Shown here in pieces: positions 22,321 through 33,400 of a stretch of DNA of 64,000 nt. The position numbers and the translations under genes are program-made. The notes beneath the pieces were generated by a model. It was given only the letters and a program-made list of their open reading frames with translations. It did not search any database and was not told the DNA's origin. Source of the DNA: Takakia lepidozioides (taxonomy: Eukaryota > Streptophyta > Takakiopsida > Takakiales > Takakiaceae); contig CM060731.1 of NCBI GenBank assembly GCA_030704615.1, forward strand, positions 6,696,001 to 6,760,000. Direction: 5' to 3'. Within the stretch, counting starts at the first letter, position 1. Each line of letters opens with the position of its first letter.

Positions 22321-22984
22321 AATGCACTAAATACCCTGCCATTTGAATTACTACAATGCACACATGAAGGCCTTTTCTCATTTAGGGCCCACCCCTGAAA
22401 AATGGCAATGACCACAAGACGAAGTGACTCTTAGTTATGTCGACTATGGCCGGGATCTTTTCTCTCTCTCTAGGCCCTGTGGTTGGGTATTTGTGCCTAG
22501 CCTGTGCATAATCTGGGTGATCCTAGGTTGAATCCTTCAACTCCATTGGCCTTTCGATGGGTTGTATGTTGAGTAGTAGGCTCTATAAATTCACTGGATG
22601 TTAAAAAAACTTTATCTTTAACTAAGTAATGTCAAGTAATCACGAAGATAACTACTGAGGGTTGGGTTGGAGAGGGCCAGTTGAAGGGCGTTGCAGCAAG
22701 AAAGGTGCCACAAGAGTGGAGGGCATTGGTGAGCTAGAGGTTTGGCGAGCTAGACCAAGGCATGGAGTGGGGTGGCCCCATATGTGTGCCCCCTGGGAGG
22801 GGTGCCGCCGGGGACCAAGGAGCCACAGCCACTACGACATGGCAACCGAAAATTTGTGGGCCTAGTAGACCAATTTGGTGTGTTTTTTTATTTTTCCTAC
22901 CTCGTAGATACCACTACTCCACCAATCGTTCCCACAACGTCCATGGTAGTGTTTGCTCTCACAACACTCTTACATTGAGTGTAA
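22321..22984. other. no gene; possible SINE fragment
   Basis: 22386-22480 (GGGCCCACCCCTGA ... GAAGTGACTCTTAGTTA ... TCTTTTCTCTCTCTCTAGGC) resembles 58929-59010, suggesting a small dispersed repeat. The rest is unassigned. Confidence 0.4.
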
Positions 22985-23393
22985 GAGCATGCCCAACAAT
23001 GGCTCCCTAAACTGCCACTCCATCACTATGTTAGGGAGGCATATGGTGAGGCACGCATGCTAGAGAACGCGTGGTCTGGCAAGAGCCCCAGCAGCAACCC
23101 ACCATAACATACCTATGCATATTAGAGTAAAGGCGCCAGGCATGTAAGCCGTGGGTCCCGCTACCGGCCCGCCACTCGTCATTACATGGGAGGATGTGGT
23201 AGCGGGATCTTGCGGTAGGTAGTGCAGGAGAATGCCACACTCCAAACGCACTCGAATTTGGTGAGGAGTGGCATGGAATTTGGTGAGGCTCACCATTTTG
23301 AAGTGCGTGAGTGTGCTGCTGGGGACCCGCAATCCCGTCCGCAGTGTTATTTTGATGGTAGAGCGCCAGGTAGCGTGCCTGTTGGGCATGCTC
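22985..23393. mobile_element. MITE, PIF/Harbinger type
   Basis: Perfect 14-bp terminal inverted repeats (GAGCATGCCCAACA ... TGTTGGGCATGCTC) are flanked on both sides by TAA (22982-22984, 23394-23396). TAA is the usual PIF/Harbinger target duplication. The 409-bp length and lack of a gene fit a non-autonomous element. Confidence 0.82.
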
Positions 23394-24490
23394 TAATGGC
23401 GTAACTTTTACGGTGGACTTGGCCGTTGCCATAGCTACAGCTTTAATGCCATCATTGTGGTGTGTTGAGTTCATCCTTTCTAATATCAAACCCCGATATA
23501 TGTATATATACCAGCCATTTTTTTTTCATTTATGAAGTTTCATAGACATGACTACAGTCAGCAGCAGGCTCCTTGGAACTGAATTGGCGATTATATTCAA
23601 ATGTTTTTGGTCCAACGGCTGGCAACAATACTTAAATTGAGGTTGAGTTTTGGCGAAGTGTGAAACCAAATAAAAATTTGTGATGGCGACACTCTGATTT
23701 TTAGGATAAAAATTGGAATATGAAAAAAAAAAGAAAAAAAAGGGGGGGGGTGGGGGGGGGCTGGTCTGAACGCTACTTGCATAATGACCAAGGCAGCAGC
23801 CCATGGATAAATGCTAAGACGAGCTGGGCGGTATATGTACGCACTACATGAGACCATTCTGGAACGTTCACTGGGAAGAATTAGACCTTAGACATACGCC
23901 CACCGGTTTCTGTGCTCCCAAATGTTGCTTGCTTATGTACAAGACATGCATATCCCGGTCCCAATCTGTCTGAAAGTCAAAGGGGCGTCATGGAAAAATG
24001 AGAGAGAGGGGGGGGGGGGGGTGGGGAGTCATGAAGGTGACAGAGCAATAACAGCTCCGCAAGCAAAAACGAGACATTGGCATATAATAGGGAGGATCCT
24101 GTGTGTGTGACAAAAGTATCAACTACTGGCAAAAATATGGACACTGTGCTTCAACAACTTGAATGATAGAATCTCTAGTACCATTTCACTCCTCCTTTTG
24201 GGGGGCATTACTGGAAATAGTTGGTAGGTCTGCTAGTCGCTTGTTTGATGTCCATATAGCTGATTGCTTTGCTAGCAACGAATATGCACTGGTCTAGCTA
24301 CAAAAACTGTACTCTTTGTTTTAAGAGCTTCTCAAAGCCTCAAGTGAACATTCTTCTTCTGAACCAAATGGGTTATGGCCAAGGAAAAGACAGAGTTCCA
24401 TCTTTTCAAGTTTGAGGAAAGCTGTTTGTTTGTCTACGTCTCTCTGCCTACCACGTTTTTCTAGACACAAAAAGCTGAATTGCAACTTTT
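23394..24490. other. no gene seen; homopolymer runs
   Basis: Contains A- and G-runs (about 23720-23760 and 24008-24023) and AT-rich intergenic DNA downstream of the lipase gene. Confidence 0.4.
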
Positions 24491-27400
24491 TTAAGTGTCA
24501 AAGAAAGTCACTATGTGAGAATAGACATCAGCTTTGACAGTGTCACCCATTACAAAATCACCATGAGCATAGTTGGGCATGTAAAGTACTTGCGGAGTTC
24601 CCTGCAGTGAACTAATCAAAATACTAACGTCTTGAGGGTCTGAAAGGGCATCATTTCCTCCATGTGCAAGAAAGACCGGGAGCTCCTGGGGAATTGCTGT
24701 CAGATCGTACTCTGGGGGGAACAGCGAGCTATACCGCCTCAAATTACCCCAAAAGCCATAGTCATACATGCCAAAACTCCCTGATCGCACAACTGCACCC
24801 ACCTCTCCCACCCTGCTGAGGTCACCATCATAACCTTCTACGTCCCCTTCCCTATATAATGCTTGAACTCCTTGTTCTCCCCTTTCCCACTTAACCCAGC
24901 CGGGCATTTTGATCCCCTGCTACAGGTCTCCACCTTGCCTACTTTAAACATAAGTAATCTTCCTAGTGTCAGTTTAGATACATGTCAGTTTTTCCAGATC
25001 AAACACCTACAGGGCCTTAAGAACACTTCACCCAGGGCCTCCGTGGATAATGCCATCAGGTGGGAGTCTCCAGACATCAAAGCCATTGCTCAAGCCAATG
25101 CACATTAAGGAAAGCTCCAAGCCAGGCATTTTGATCCCCTGCTACAGGTCTCCACCTTGCCTACTTTGAACATAAGTAATCTTCCTAGTGTCAGTTGTAG
25201 ATACATGTCAGTTTTTCCAGATCAAACACCTACAAGGCACACTTCACCCAGGGCCTCCGTGGATAATGCCATCAGGTGGCAGTCTCCAGACATCAAAGCC
25301 ATCGCTCAAGCCAATGCACATTAAGAAAAGCTCCAAGCCATTAAATAAAAGGAGAAGAGAGCTGGTACTCACGTTGGGCCATCTGTGCTAAGTTCTGCAT
25401 GGAGGTCGACTGCAACTCATAGCGGTAATACGCTGGTAGTCGAGACTGATTGAAGCAACAGTTGGGACCTGACACCCCACACAACGCTCAGTTTTCATCG
25501 TCTTTCAGCATGCTTTCCTCCTTAGCTACCACATCTTCATGCAGACCATGTGATTGGGAAAAGAGGAAGAATAACCAAAGACAGACTAGGGTACAAAAGG
25601 AAAGTAATAGCCAGACCAACCTGTGATGAGAGAAATGACATCATGTCTGCAGTCTACTTGCGGGGAAGTACAAGTGATGTCAAGAAACTTTTGGCCTGCT
25701 TGGCTGCATGATGTAAAACACGGTAGAGAACTATGAAGGCAACACATTAGTTTCTTAGCTTACAAGACAAGAAGACCAATTCAAGGGTACTTGTTTCTAA
25801 GACCACCTCTGTGCAGTGGAGATCATTAGTGGTGTAGGGGCTGGACAACCTCTTATTTCCTCCTGCCCTCGTAAATTTAAGAAAACAGTATGCAAAAGCT
25901 ACAATTGGTGACATTGTGCTTCGAAGCATGACATGATCCAAACTGTCAAGTGCACATCCTACTGCCGAACTGAGACTCTGAAGGGTAGGGGCTGTGAATG
26001 CTTCAAAGCTGCTAATGACAAACCTGCTACCTGTCGTTTCTGGACTACATCTGGGTGTGACTGATAGAGCCATGGGCCAAAAGATCTACTGGCAGGCCCA
26101 TCAGAGAATGACCTAGTCAGAGGATTTCACTATAATCTTATCCAAAAGACTAGGGTATCAGTAAAATCACAAAGTTTTTAGAATGGGGTGTTACCTGGAT
26201 ACACTGAACTCAGCCACACCTGCTAACAGCAATATCTGCATAGCCCAAGGTATTCTGTCCATATAAGAATTGATCGCCATTCTTCTTTCCATGCAACTAA
26301 TGAAGCCAGCCTTCATTTATACAACACCCATTTCATTGCTATCACCATCTCAGCTTCCTCTGATTGGACTAAGTTCTAGATCAAACTTTGTCATTTCAGA
26401 GCAACTCAGCTGGCCGTTCCCAAATAGGACCACCCATCACAAGCGCAAAGGAGTTAACATCAAAATACCTGATCAGCAAATAGCCAGCAAGCTGCTGCTG
26501 CAAAGGGCGATGTGATGTGGCCCACGTAGGCTACGGGACTAAGCATGGCCGCTTTAGACACCAAACTCACCAAAGGCCCTTGAGAAAATGCTGCAAATGC
26601 TGTCATTGAGCCCTGCACCATTGGCACCCTTGACAATTAAATGTAAATCTTTCCAACAGGTGCAGATTTTCTGCAATCCTCTGCCTGTTTGCAACAATCC
26701 TAATCTCAAAACCCCAGGTTCTGCGATGTCAATCTATCGCTTGACTGGTGGCACAAGACAAAGGTTGTGATTGCACATTGATGGCCTTAGTGAACATCAT
26801 TCCATTTGCATGTTGCAGATTCCAAAGGAGGAGCAAGGTACCTGGGAATAGCCAACATAGTTGATGGGTCGATTCGTCTGGGCATACACAAACTGCAGCA
26901 TCACGGGCAGGTCCTTGGCCACCAAGTCATCCCAGTTCCAGTTCCAGAATGCCTGCATGGTTCAGAATTGCATTAAACCACACAGTCCAGCACTTCCCTA
27001 CTGATAGCAACCCATGTCTGGTTTTCAAATGTGGTAGCCCTTGCCAACCTGGATGCAAGTGCCTAAACATCACAAAACACGTGTACATAGAGATGCAGAA
27101 CGGAGTTTCCAATGCCAAATTTTCTGCTCTTGTGAGCAATTGTGCGAGTCCAAATTTGCTCCACCCAGGAATACATACACTTAGTTGCAACATTTGAAGG
27201 CCTTTGCTAGGAAGGTGACTCGCATAGGGCAAAGTGTTGGTTCTTCCCCCTAAGATTGTCAAGTTCTCATGCACCGTTACATATATGAGTTACAAACCGG
27301 TTGCCAACACAAAGATGGAGTGAAAGAAGGTGATCGTCAGGTATAGCATGACCAAGGGTGGCAAATGAGAACATTGGGACACAGCTGTCGCTAGCACCTA

Positions 27401-29093
27401 CTTGGTGAGGGAATGCACAAATATGACGATGGGCTTGAGGACCAAGAGGAGTGGTTGGAAATGTGACAGAGAGCCCCAGCATGTGCAATGGGGATCTGGT
27501 GAGAATGATTCCACGCTCGGAGATACACGATGTTAGACAAAAAGATACTGGGTGTGGCAAACCAAATACCAGTGGCCCCGAGGAAGGTATATGGAGATGG
27601 AGTTGACCAAACATGAGCCCTATTTGTTAACAGGAGATGCAAAGGCTTGTAAATCTTGAGACGAGAGGGAGACTTACCTTGTCACTTCTGATGTACGTGG
27701 CATGGCCAAAGGTGTAGTTTGAGGAGCGTGTATTGCCAATCCACACATCATAGCCCGCATCAGCCAACGTGAAAGCCAAGGATTGATCGCGGGAATTCAT
27801 CACCCAGATTTCCCCTCCCTGAGTATCCTCCCCACTCACCTTTTAGACACTGAAATCCAGGCATGCCTATTGGAGATCATGCTAGACGGATAGTCCATGA
27901 TCGTACTACTGATATGCATGTGAGAGCTTTCCAGGCATGAGAATTTGATAAACCCAACTTAGGTAAGATTCAGTAAATCCAACTACTCTATCAATCAGCC
28001 TGTTTAAGTATGGGTTGCAGTGTGTGCTTTCCCGCAATTCTTTCTTTCCCGAATTGGGCCCAAAGTACTGACCTCCATGATACCATGATAAAGAAAGACA
28101 GGCCCCTTGATGGGAGGAGTAGTGGGTGCTCCAACGCGTTGCACTGCAAGCAAATATCCATCGTCGGTTGGTACCTGAACATAATGCCGGTAGCACAAGT
28201 CATTTCGTTTCAATGAAAGCAACAGAAGCCGAGTCATTAAATGTCAAGATTCGTATAATGGGTCGTTACCGTTGAGGAAATGAGTCGCGCAGCTCTAGAG
28301 TTGGCAATCAACTTTTGAGCTGTAAATTCTCCCAAGTACTCATCAGTTTTGTTTCTTTCGATTTTTTTGTACATGGAGGTGAACCTGACAAAACTTGTAA
28401 AGTAATTTGCACAATCTACTAGCTCTGGACGACTTCCCAGAGCTTGAGCACAGGTTCTTGCTGCACCGCCAGGGTGAAGTAAGTGCCTCTTCTGGGTTCC
28501 AACATAAGCCTGCTACATTGTATTAGCTGCTAACATTCAGCTGTATTACGTCAAAAAACATCGACGAAACGTTGCAACTGCCAAAGAAATTTGGGAATAT
28601 TTATGTCACAGTAGGGTCTGCACAGCTGGATCTGCTTCAATGTCCAACAATCTGGACAGTAAACTTCCCGACTTTAAATTCAGTGCAATTCCGGTGAGTG
28701 TGCATACAATCTACATGATATAAACAAACACGGTCCATAAATCGTGAGACGCCAACTGCAGTAGACTTCATCGCGTCACTGCAATGGAACTATAATATGG
28801 AGTTTGAATCACAGAGGCCGATCGACAGGCTGGCGTGCGTAACACTCCGAAAGGTAGACGAGGATCTAGACCACCATTAGTACTAAGACAGGAGCACGCA
28901 CCACGGACTCTGTGCACTGATACCCGTAGGATTGCACAAATAGTTGACAATAACCGGTGCTGTGCAGGGGAGTGAATGCTTCAGCATGCAGAAGCAGCAT
29001 TGTCCTGATTGCCAGCATCGTCGTGCAGCTGACCACCCAATGCCTCACTGCTGGTGCCATATCATAGATCGATCTTCTCAATTTTCCAACCAC
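24491..29093 (-). CDS. acid lipase / triacylglycerol lipase (AB-hydrolase lipase family)
   Basis: Exons match eukaryotic acid lipases (lysosomal/gastric lipase and plant LIP1-like). 29093 or 29060 to 28902 has a hydrophobic signal-like start then GYCQLFVQSYGYQCTESV. 28174-28073 reads VPTDDGYLLAVQRVG and FLYHG. About 27837-27678 reads WVMNSRDQSLAFTLADAGYD and VWIGNTR. 26952-26842 reads FWNWNWDDLVAKDLP and NYVGYSQ, holding the nucleophile Ser of GxSxG at the exon edge. 24812-24491 holds the acid in LAHGGNDALSDP and the His in NYAHGDFV, then the stop. All these junctions have GT-AG sites in phase 0. The exon around the YLDH block (about 26075-25750, with SLDHVMLRSTMSP) is unclear and may be damaged. 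It would hydrolyse acyl esters in the secretory or vacuolar compartment. It may be intact or a recent pseudogene. Confidence 0.78.
24899..25337. repeat. ~220-bp tandem duplication within the lipase gene
   Basis: 24899-25120 and 25121-25337 are almost identical, from GGCATTTTGATCCCCTGC to AAAGCTCCAAGCCA. The second copy lacks about 7 bp near 25233. It lies between the last lipase exon and the preceding one. Confidence 0.9.
28270..28509 (-). other. possible 80-codon cassette exon inside the lipase gene
   Basis: On the minus strand a TGTAGCAG acceptor opens an 80-codon stretch without stops. It includes GGAARTCAQALGSRPELVDC, SFVRFTSMYKKIERN and FTAQKLIANSRAARLISST. It ends at a GTAACG donor and is phase 0 at both ends, so it could be included or skipped between TESV and VPTDDGY without changing frame. 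It has no counterpart in the lipase family as I know it. No domain recognised. Confidence 0.4.
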
Positions 29094-30113
29094 TGGTGAG
29101 CGAGTGGAGACTCGCTATGTCATTCTGTTTCTCCGCACATCCGATAGATTCGACCCTCCCACTAGTTCCATAAACACATGCAGTGTTTTGCCTATTATGC
29201 CCTCTAAGCTCTGCCTTCCGCTGGGCTGGCAAAGTCTCGTCCACTGCCTAAATCAATACCGCGACGTCTCTAAGAGTGAGAAAGACTAGGCGTGAGAAAG
29301 CTATAACGATGCAGAGGACGAGACCCCAAACAGCGAAACTATCAGGAACTACAGCTGCATTAAAGACATGTAATACCGCAGTATTTCTTCCCTGGCAAGT
29401 GACAACCTCTTCCATTGTCGGACTTCCACTGCTCTTCTCACCGCCCACAGCAATAACTATCGTATAACAACCCAGCATTCATCATCGCACGTGCAAACTG
29501 TCCTATAAGCAGCCTTCTGCCTTCTGTCGACCCTCTCTCCCAGCCTTTGCTTCCAGTTCAAACAGTATTCTCAACGCCATCATTGCACACTCGAACTGAG
29601 AGTCTAAAATCCTGATACCGTCCTCCCTCGGACCTGTCCCCAACATACATACCTGTTCACATCACAATCTCCACTTTTCCTTTACTCTGCAATATAATAG
29701 AGCAATCAATGGGGACTGGTGAGATCGACGACATTGGGGACCCTCCAGCTCAATACGCTGCTTGTGATTGCCTGCGCAGGCCTTTCAAGCTTCTGGACGT
29801 GGACGTACGCTGCACAGTTTTCATGGCTGCCAGACGCTCTGAGACTGCTCAGATGCAGTGGCTGGCTGGCCCAGCCCCCCCATCTCCTCAACTATCGAGC
29901 ACCAACGACCCCTCTCTCGCACGTGTGAAATGCCCCACACTGAGGAATTGCACATACTTTATTGGCACTTTATTGGCTCCTCCTGGGCATCAGTCTTGTA
30001 GCTTCCCAAGTAATAACACCTTCCTGGTTATACATGAAGAAGAAATGGATGAATGGAAAGAGGATGAAATCTTATAAGGTGACATAAAGTGCAAAATTTT
30101 ATGATTTTTTAAG
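29094..30113. other. upstream of lipase; hydrophobic short frames, unassigned
   Basis: 29478-29248 (-) encodes a frame with a membrane-helix-like end (WGLVLCIVIAFSRLVFLTL). 29719-29928 (+) encodes TLLVIACAGLSSFWTW. Neither has a recognised family or a supported start. The region may hold the lipase promoter. Confidence 0.3.
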
Positions 30114-30297
30114 TTAATGATGGATGAAAGTAGATCCATCTTCAAACTCGTGAATGTTATACATGTCATGCGCGACAAATTTGAGGCCGGATGGACTTTG
30201 GAACGATCCCTGCACGGCCGAGATGTTGCTGAAGATGTAGGAATCCTTCGAAGGCAGTTGATGCAGATCTAGCCCGCTCATTATGGAAATCTCCTGC
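30114..30297 (-). CDS. possible terminal exon of an unknown gene
   Basis: A good acceptor (TTACAGTTTCTGTGCAG) precedes an open stretch EISIMSGLDLHQLPSKDSYI ... LKFVAHDMYNIHEFEDGSTF ending IHH and a stop. It looks coding in composition. Upstream exons would lie in the repeat DNA beyond 30400 and are not seen, so it may be an orphaned 3' exon. Confidence 0.3.
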
Positions 30298-30539
30298 ACA
30301 GAAACTGTAATATGGGGTCGTAATATAGAGTAGGGAGGATGGAAGTGTGAGTAGGTGGTATTCCACAATTTAGGCTTCTTGCTCACATAATAATACTAAT
30401 AATAATCTTCTTGCTCACAATGGAGTTACTTTTTCTTTTCTTTTTTAATTTTAAAGTAACATGCCGACTTGTGTGGTGTGCAAATAGGTCGTAACTGGTA
30501 TAAGGACTACCCCACTTCCACGATGTGCTGCGTACACGG

Positions 30540-31390
30540 ACTGGAATCTATATTGGTATTCACTGGTATTAGATACCTGACCAGTCTGGTATCATTTGGG
30601 AGAATACTTGGTCATAAACCAGACCAGGCTGGTATCATTTATACCAGCCACAATACCAGTACTCAACTGCCCGTCTTCCTCATTTACTCTGTATGTGTAC
30701 TATAGTAATTTATGTGTACATGTGCCTACATATTTGTATTTGTGTATTTACTTTTTATGTATTTTTTTTGTTTTCACTTGATAGTAATTCAAGATGGCTT
30801 TGGAATGATCCCAGAGTTGAAATCTCACAGTTGGTATTGCGGTCATGATACTCATACTCATACCAGTATCTGGAAAAAAGTACATCCACCATTATATAGA
30901 CCAGACTGGTATGAAAGTTTTGTGATATGTCTAGTACCAGGACCAGTCTGGTATGTAAAAAGGTTGATACCAGTCCATCGTAACTATGGTTGGTATGGGA
31001 TGGTCTAGTGTTGGGTACATGAACCCGGGTATTAATCTATTAACTTGGGTATGGATCTACCCTACTATCCTACCATTGGGTGTCAGCATCATTACCGCGA
31101 ATTGCTCAAGGTTGCTCAATAGGAGGCTCCTATCATTCATCACCTCACAATACCAACGCATAGGTTTGGTATTTGGGATTTGCTTCACATTAATTTGTAT
31201 AGATATTGATGAGTGGAAAGCTTGAATAATTAGTGTCACTTTGGGAGAGGCTTCTTTGCTAGCAAATTCCTTAATCCATTTTATCCATTGGTTGTACCAA
31301 GATCCGGGTTGATACTTGATACCCAGGCCAGTATCAACTGATACCACTTCAGTTTTCAGCAGCTTGGTTTACATATTCGAGACTGGTATT
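30540..31390. repeat. ACCAGTCTGGT-rich repeat DNA (locus 2)
   Basis: Words ACCAGTCTGGTAT, ACCAGACTGGTAT, GGTATCA and TACCAG recur at short irregular spacing. This is the same family as 17660-17935. Confidence 0.7.
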
Positions 31391-32159
31391 AAAATTTGGA
31401 GAATCCATGATACTATGGGACCAATATATCTCATGTGAGGAATTGGACTATGTAGACCCGATTGATATGTTCAAAAGTCAATACCAAACCAACACTAAGG
31501 ATATGATAAATTGGGAGCATCAATGCCATTTGGTCTGAAATTTGAAATGTAGATTTGTCATTCCATGTGAAAGTTTATATGGTTGAATGGCAGGGACAAT
31601 TTTGCCTTTTGTATGATTGCCATTGCATATTTCATTCAGTATCAAACAATATCCAAAAAGTTGAAAGAGATGAGTGTCATGTATTATGATAATAGTATAC
31701 ATGACTAAAAATATGCAGTCTGAGTGATAGTGTCATACCTTTTGAAACAATATATGTATTTATAATTTGTTCTAGCTAGTATTCTCATTGTAGATTGTCG
31801 ACCAACTGTGTAACAGGCTTGCAAAATCTTAACAATTAAGACGCATTGGTAGATTTGCAAAACACCTAGTAGGCTTGAGTCAAGTCACTAAAGCGCAGAA
31901 TCATTCATATTTTATGTATTTTTTTTCATATTTAATGTTAGTAAGGATATCCTTCGTAGTTCAAACTGATTATGGTAGGGTTTCTCTCTTCACATGTGAA
32001 GAACAACCCTAGTTTGAAGTATAAATTAATTGCAAAGGGCAATTAAAGCCTTCATATTTTAGAGCGCAATTTGAGGACCAGTTCATATGAGCTAATTTGG
32101 TTGGACTCAATGGGATTTTATCTTTGAAGTGTTGTAAAAAAAACATTCAATAGGTATTA
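31391..32159. other. no gene seen
   Basis: AT-rich intergenic DNA up to the left target duplication of the Mutator-like element. Confidence 0.4.
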
Positions 32160-32168
32160 GTACTTGCC
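32160..32168. repeat. left 9-bp target-site duplication of the MULE
   Basis: GTACTTGCC, matched by GTACTTGTC at 44690-44698 (8/9). Confidence 0.8.
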
Positions 32169-32584
32169 GCCTCTCATTTTAAGATAATAGGGTCTTCAAT
32201 GGGCACGTGCGATGTGGCCGGTGGGCCCCGCTCACGGACGCCCGGCTCCCCAGCACCTCGCCCGCCCCGCCCGCCGCTGCGCGCGGTCGCCCAGCCGTGG
32301 GCGCGGCTGCAGCAACCGCGCCTGCGCCCCCGTCCGCCGCGCGGCGAGTCCCCCGCCCATGAGTCCGCTGCCCTCCAGTCTGCCAGTCCGCTGCTGGCCA
32401 GTCCGCTGCCCAGCAGTCTGCCAGTCCGCCAGTCTGCCCGCCAGTCCGCTGCCCAGCAGTCTGCCAGTCCACCAGTCTGCCCGCCAGTCCGCTGGCCAGT
32501 CCCCTGCCATCCAGTCCGCTGACGGCGCAGGATCGCCACCGTCCATTCCCATAACCCATCCGAGCCCTCCATTTTCAGGGCTGC
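32169..32584 (+). repeat. left terminal inverted repeat of the MULE (416 bp)
   Basis: Reverse complement of 44331-44689. The outer 60 bp are AT-rich to mixed, then very GC-rich (32205-32350), then CAGTCCGCTG/CAGTCTGCC words (32370-32520). The ends AGGGCTGC on the inner side agree. Long frames inside it come from GC content, not genes. Confidence 0.9.
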
Positions 32585-33126
32585 AATTCAAACCTGCATC
32601 CCTGCCGTTTGCCACTTGCCAGCAGCCGCGAACGTGCGCACTGTTCTCCTGGCACGTTGTCGATCGTGTCTTGTATTGCGGCGCGTTTCTTGCATGTTCA
32701 GAAGCGTGTCTTTTGTACTGTATAGGGCATGGACGTGGAAGCAAAACCCGATGATATACTGATCACAGAAAACCCGCTTATACGGCCTCTTCGACAATGT
32801 TTGCAAACAGCAAAACCAGGACCCTTCAACAGGAATGATCTCCATTGGAAGAGTGAGACGCAATATGGGTTTGTGGGTGTGTGAGTGAATGTTGAAAAGG
32901 CCTGCATACCTTGGGATAGAGTTGGTGACTTCGTCCTGGGAGAGAGAGTTTGGAGGACTACCCCACTCAGTTTTGGGTGAATGTCCATTCTAAAGTGGAA
33001 CCCGGCTCGCGAAAAGCACCCAAAGCCAACACATTTCTGTCCAGTATTATGTGTGCACCATCCTCAGTCCTTTTGACGTTTCATTGCATGTCTGTTGCCA
33101 TTTTTTGTTTCACGAGTTCTCTGATT

Positions 33127-33395
33127 TTATGCTTCCTCAAGTCGTTGGATATCGATTTTAGAATTTTCTGTCCAGGTATCAATGCTGTTACGGTCTTGAT
33201 GACAAGCGCACCAACAAGGCAATAATGGAGGATCCAAAACAGAAGCGTGGAGGACCTCTTGTGGGTGCTCTTGTGCATCTAAATCTGTTTCTGGGTCTGC
33301 CAGAAGGAGGTTCACAACTTCTTCCTTATCTTCCCATGAAGCCAAGTGGAGAGGGGTGAAACCTCTTATGACCCACTTGGCCCTTGCCTCTGCTA
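33127..33395 (-). pseudogene. ankyrin-repeat gene fragment carried in the MULE
   Basis: The minus strand reads GFTPLHLASWEDKEEVVNLL, then LADPETDLDAQEHPQE, an ankyrin repeat core (TPLHLA, a paired helix, LL..., D.DAQ). The frame then loses the pattern (VLDPPLLPCWC) and stops. Its 5' side abuts the first transposase codons on the other strand near 33398. No start or full domain is present, so this looks like a captured host gene piece, as in Pack-MULEs. Confidence 0.65.
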
Positions 33396-33400
33396 TGGTA

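Noticed and set aside
25747-26073. independent small gene
   Set aside because: Lies in the lipase gene in sense orientation and carries an SLDHV-like lipase block, so it is better read as a damaged or frame-shifted lipase exon.
32199-32754. several long frames on both strands in the left MULE TIR
   Set aside because: They arise from GC-rich and CAGTCCGC repeat DNA; the same frames mirror in the right TIR.
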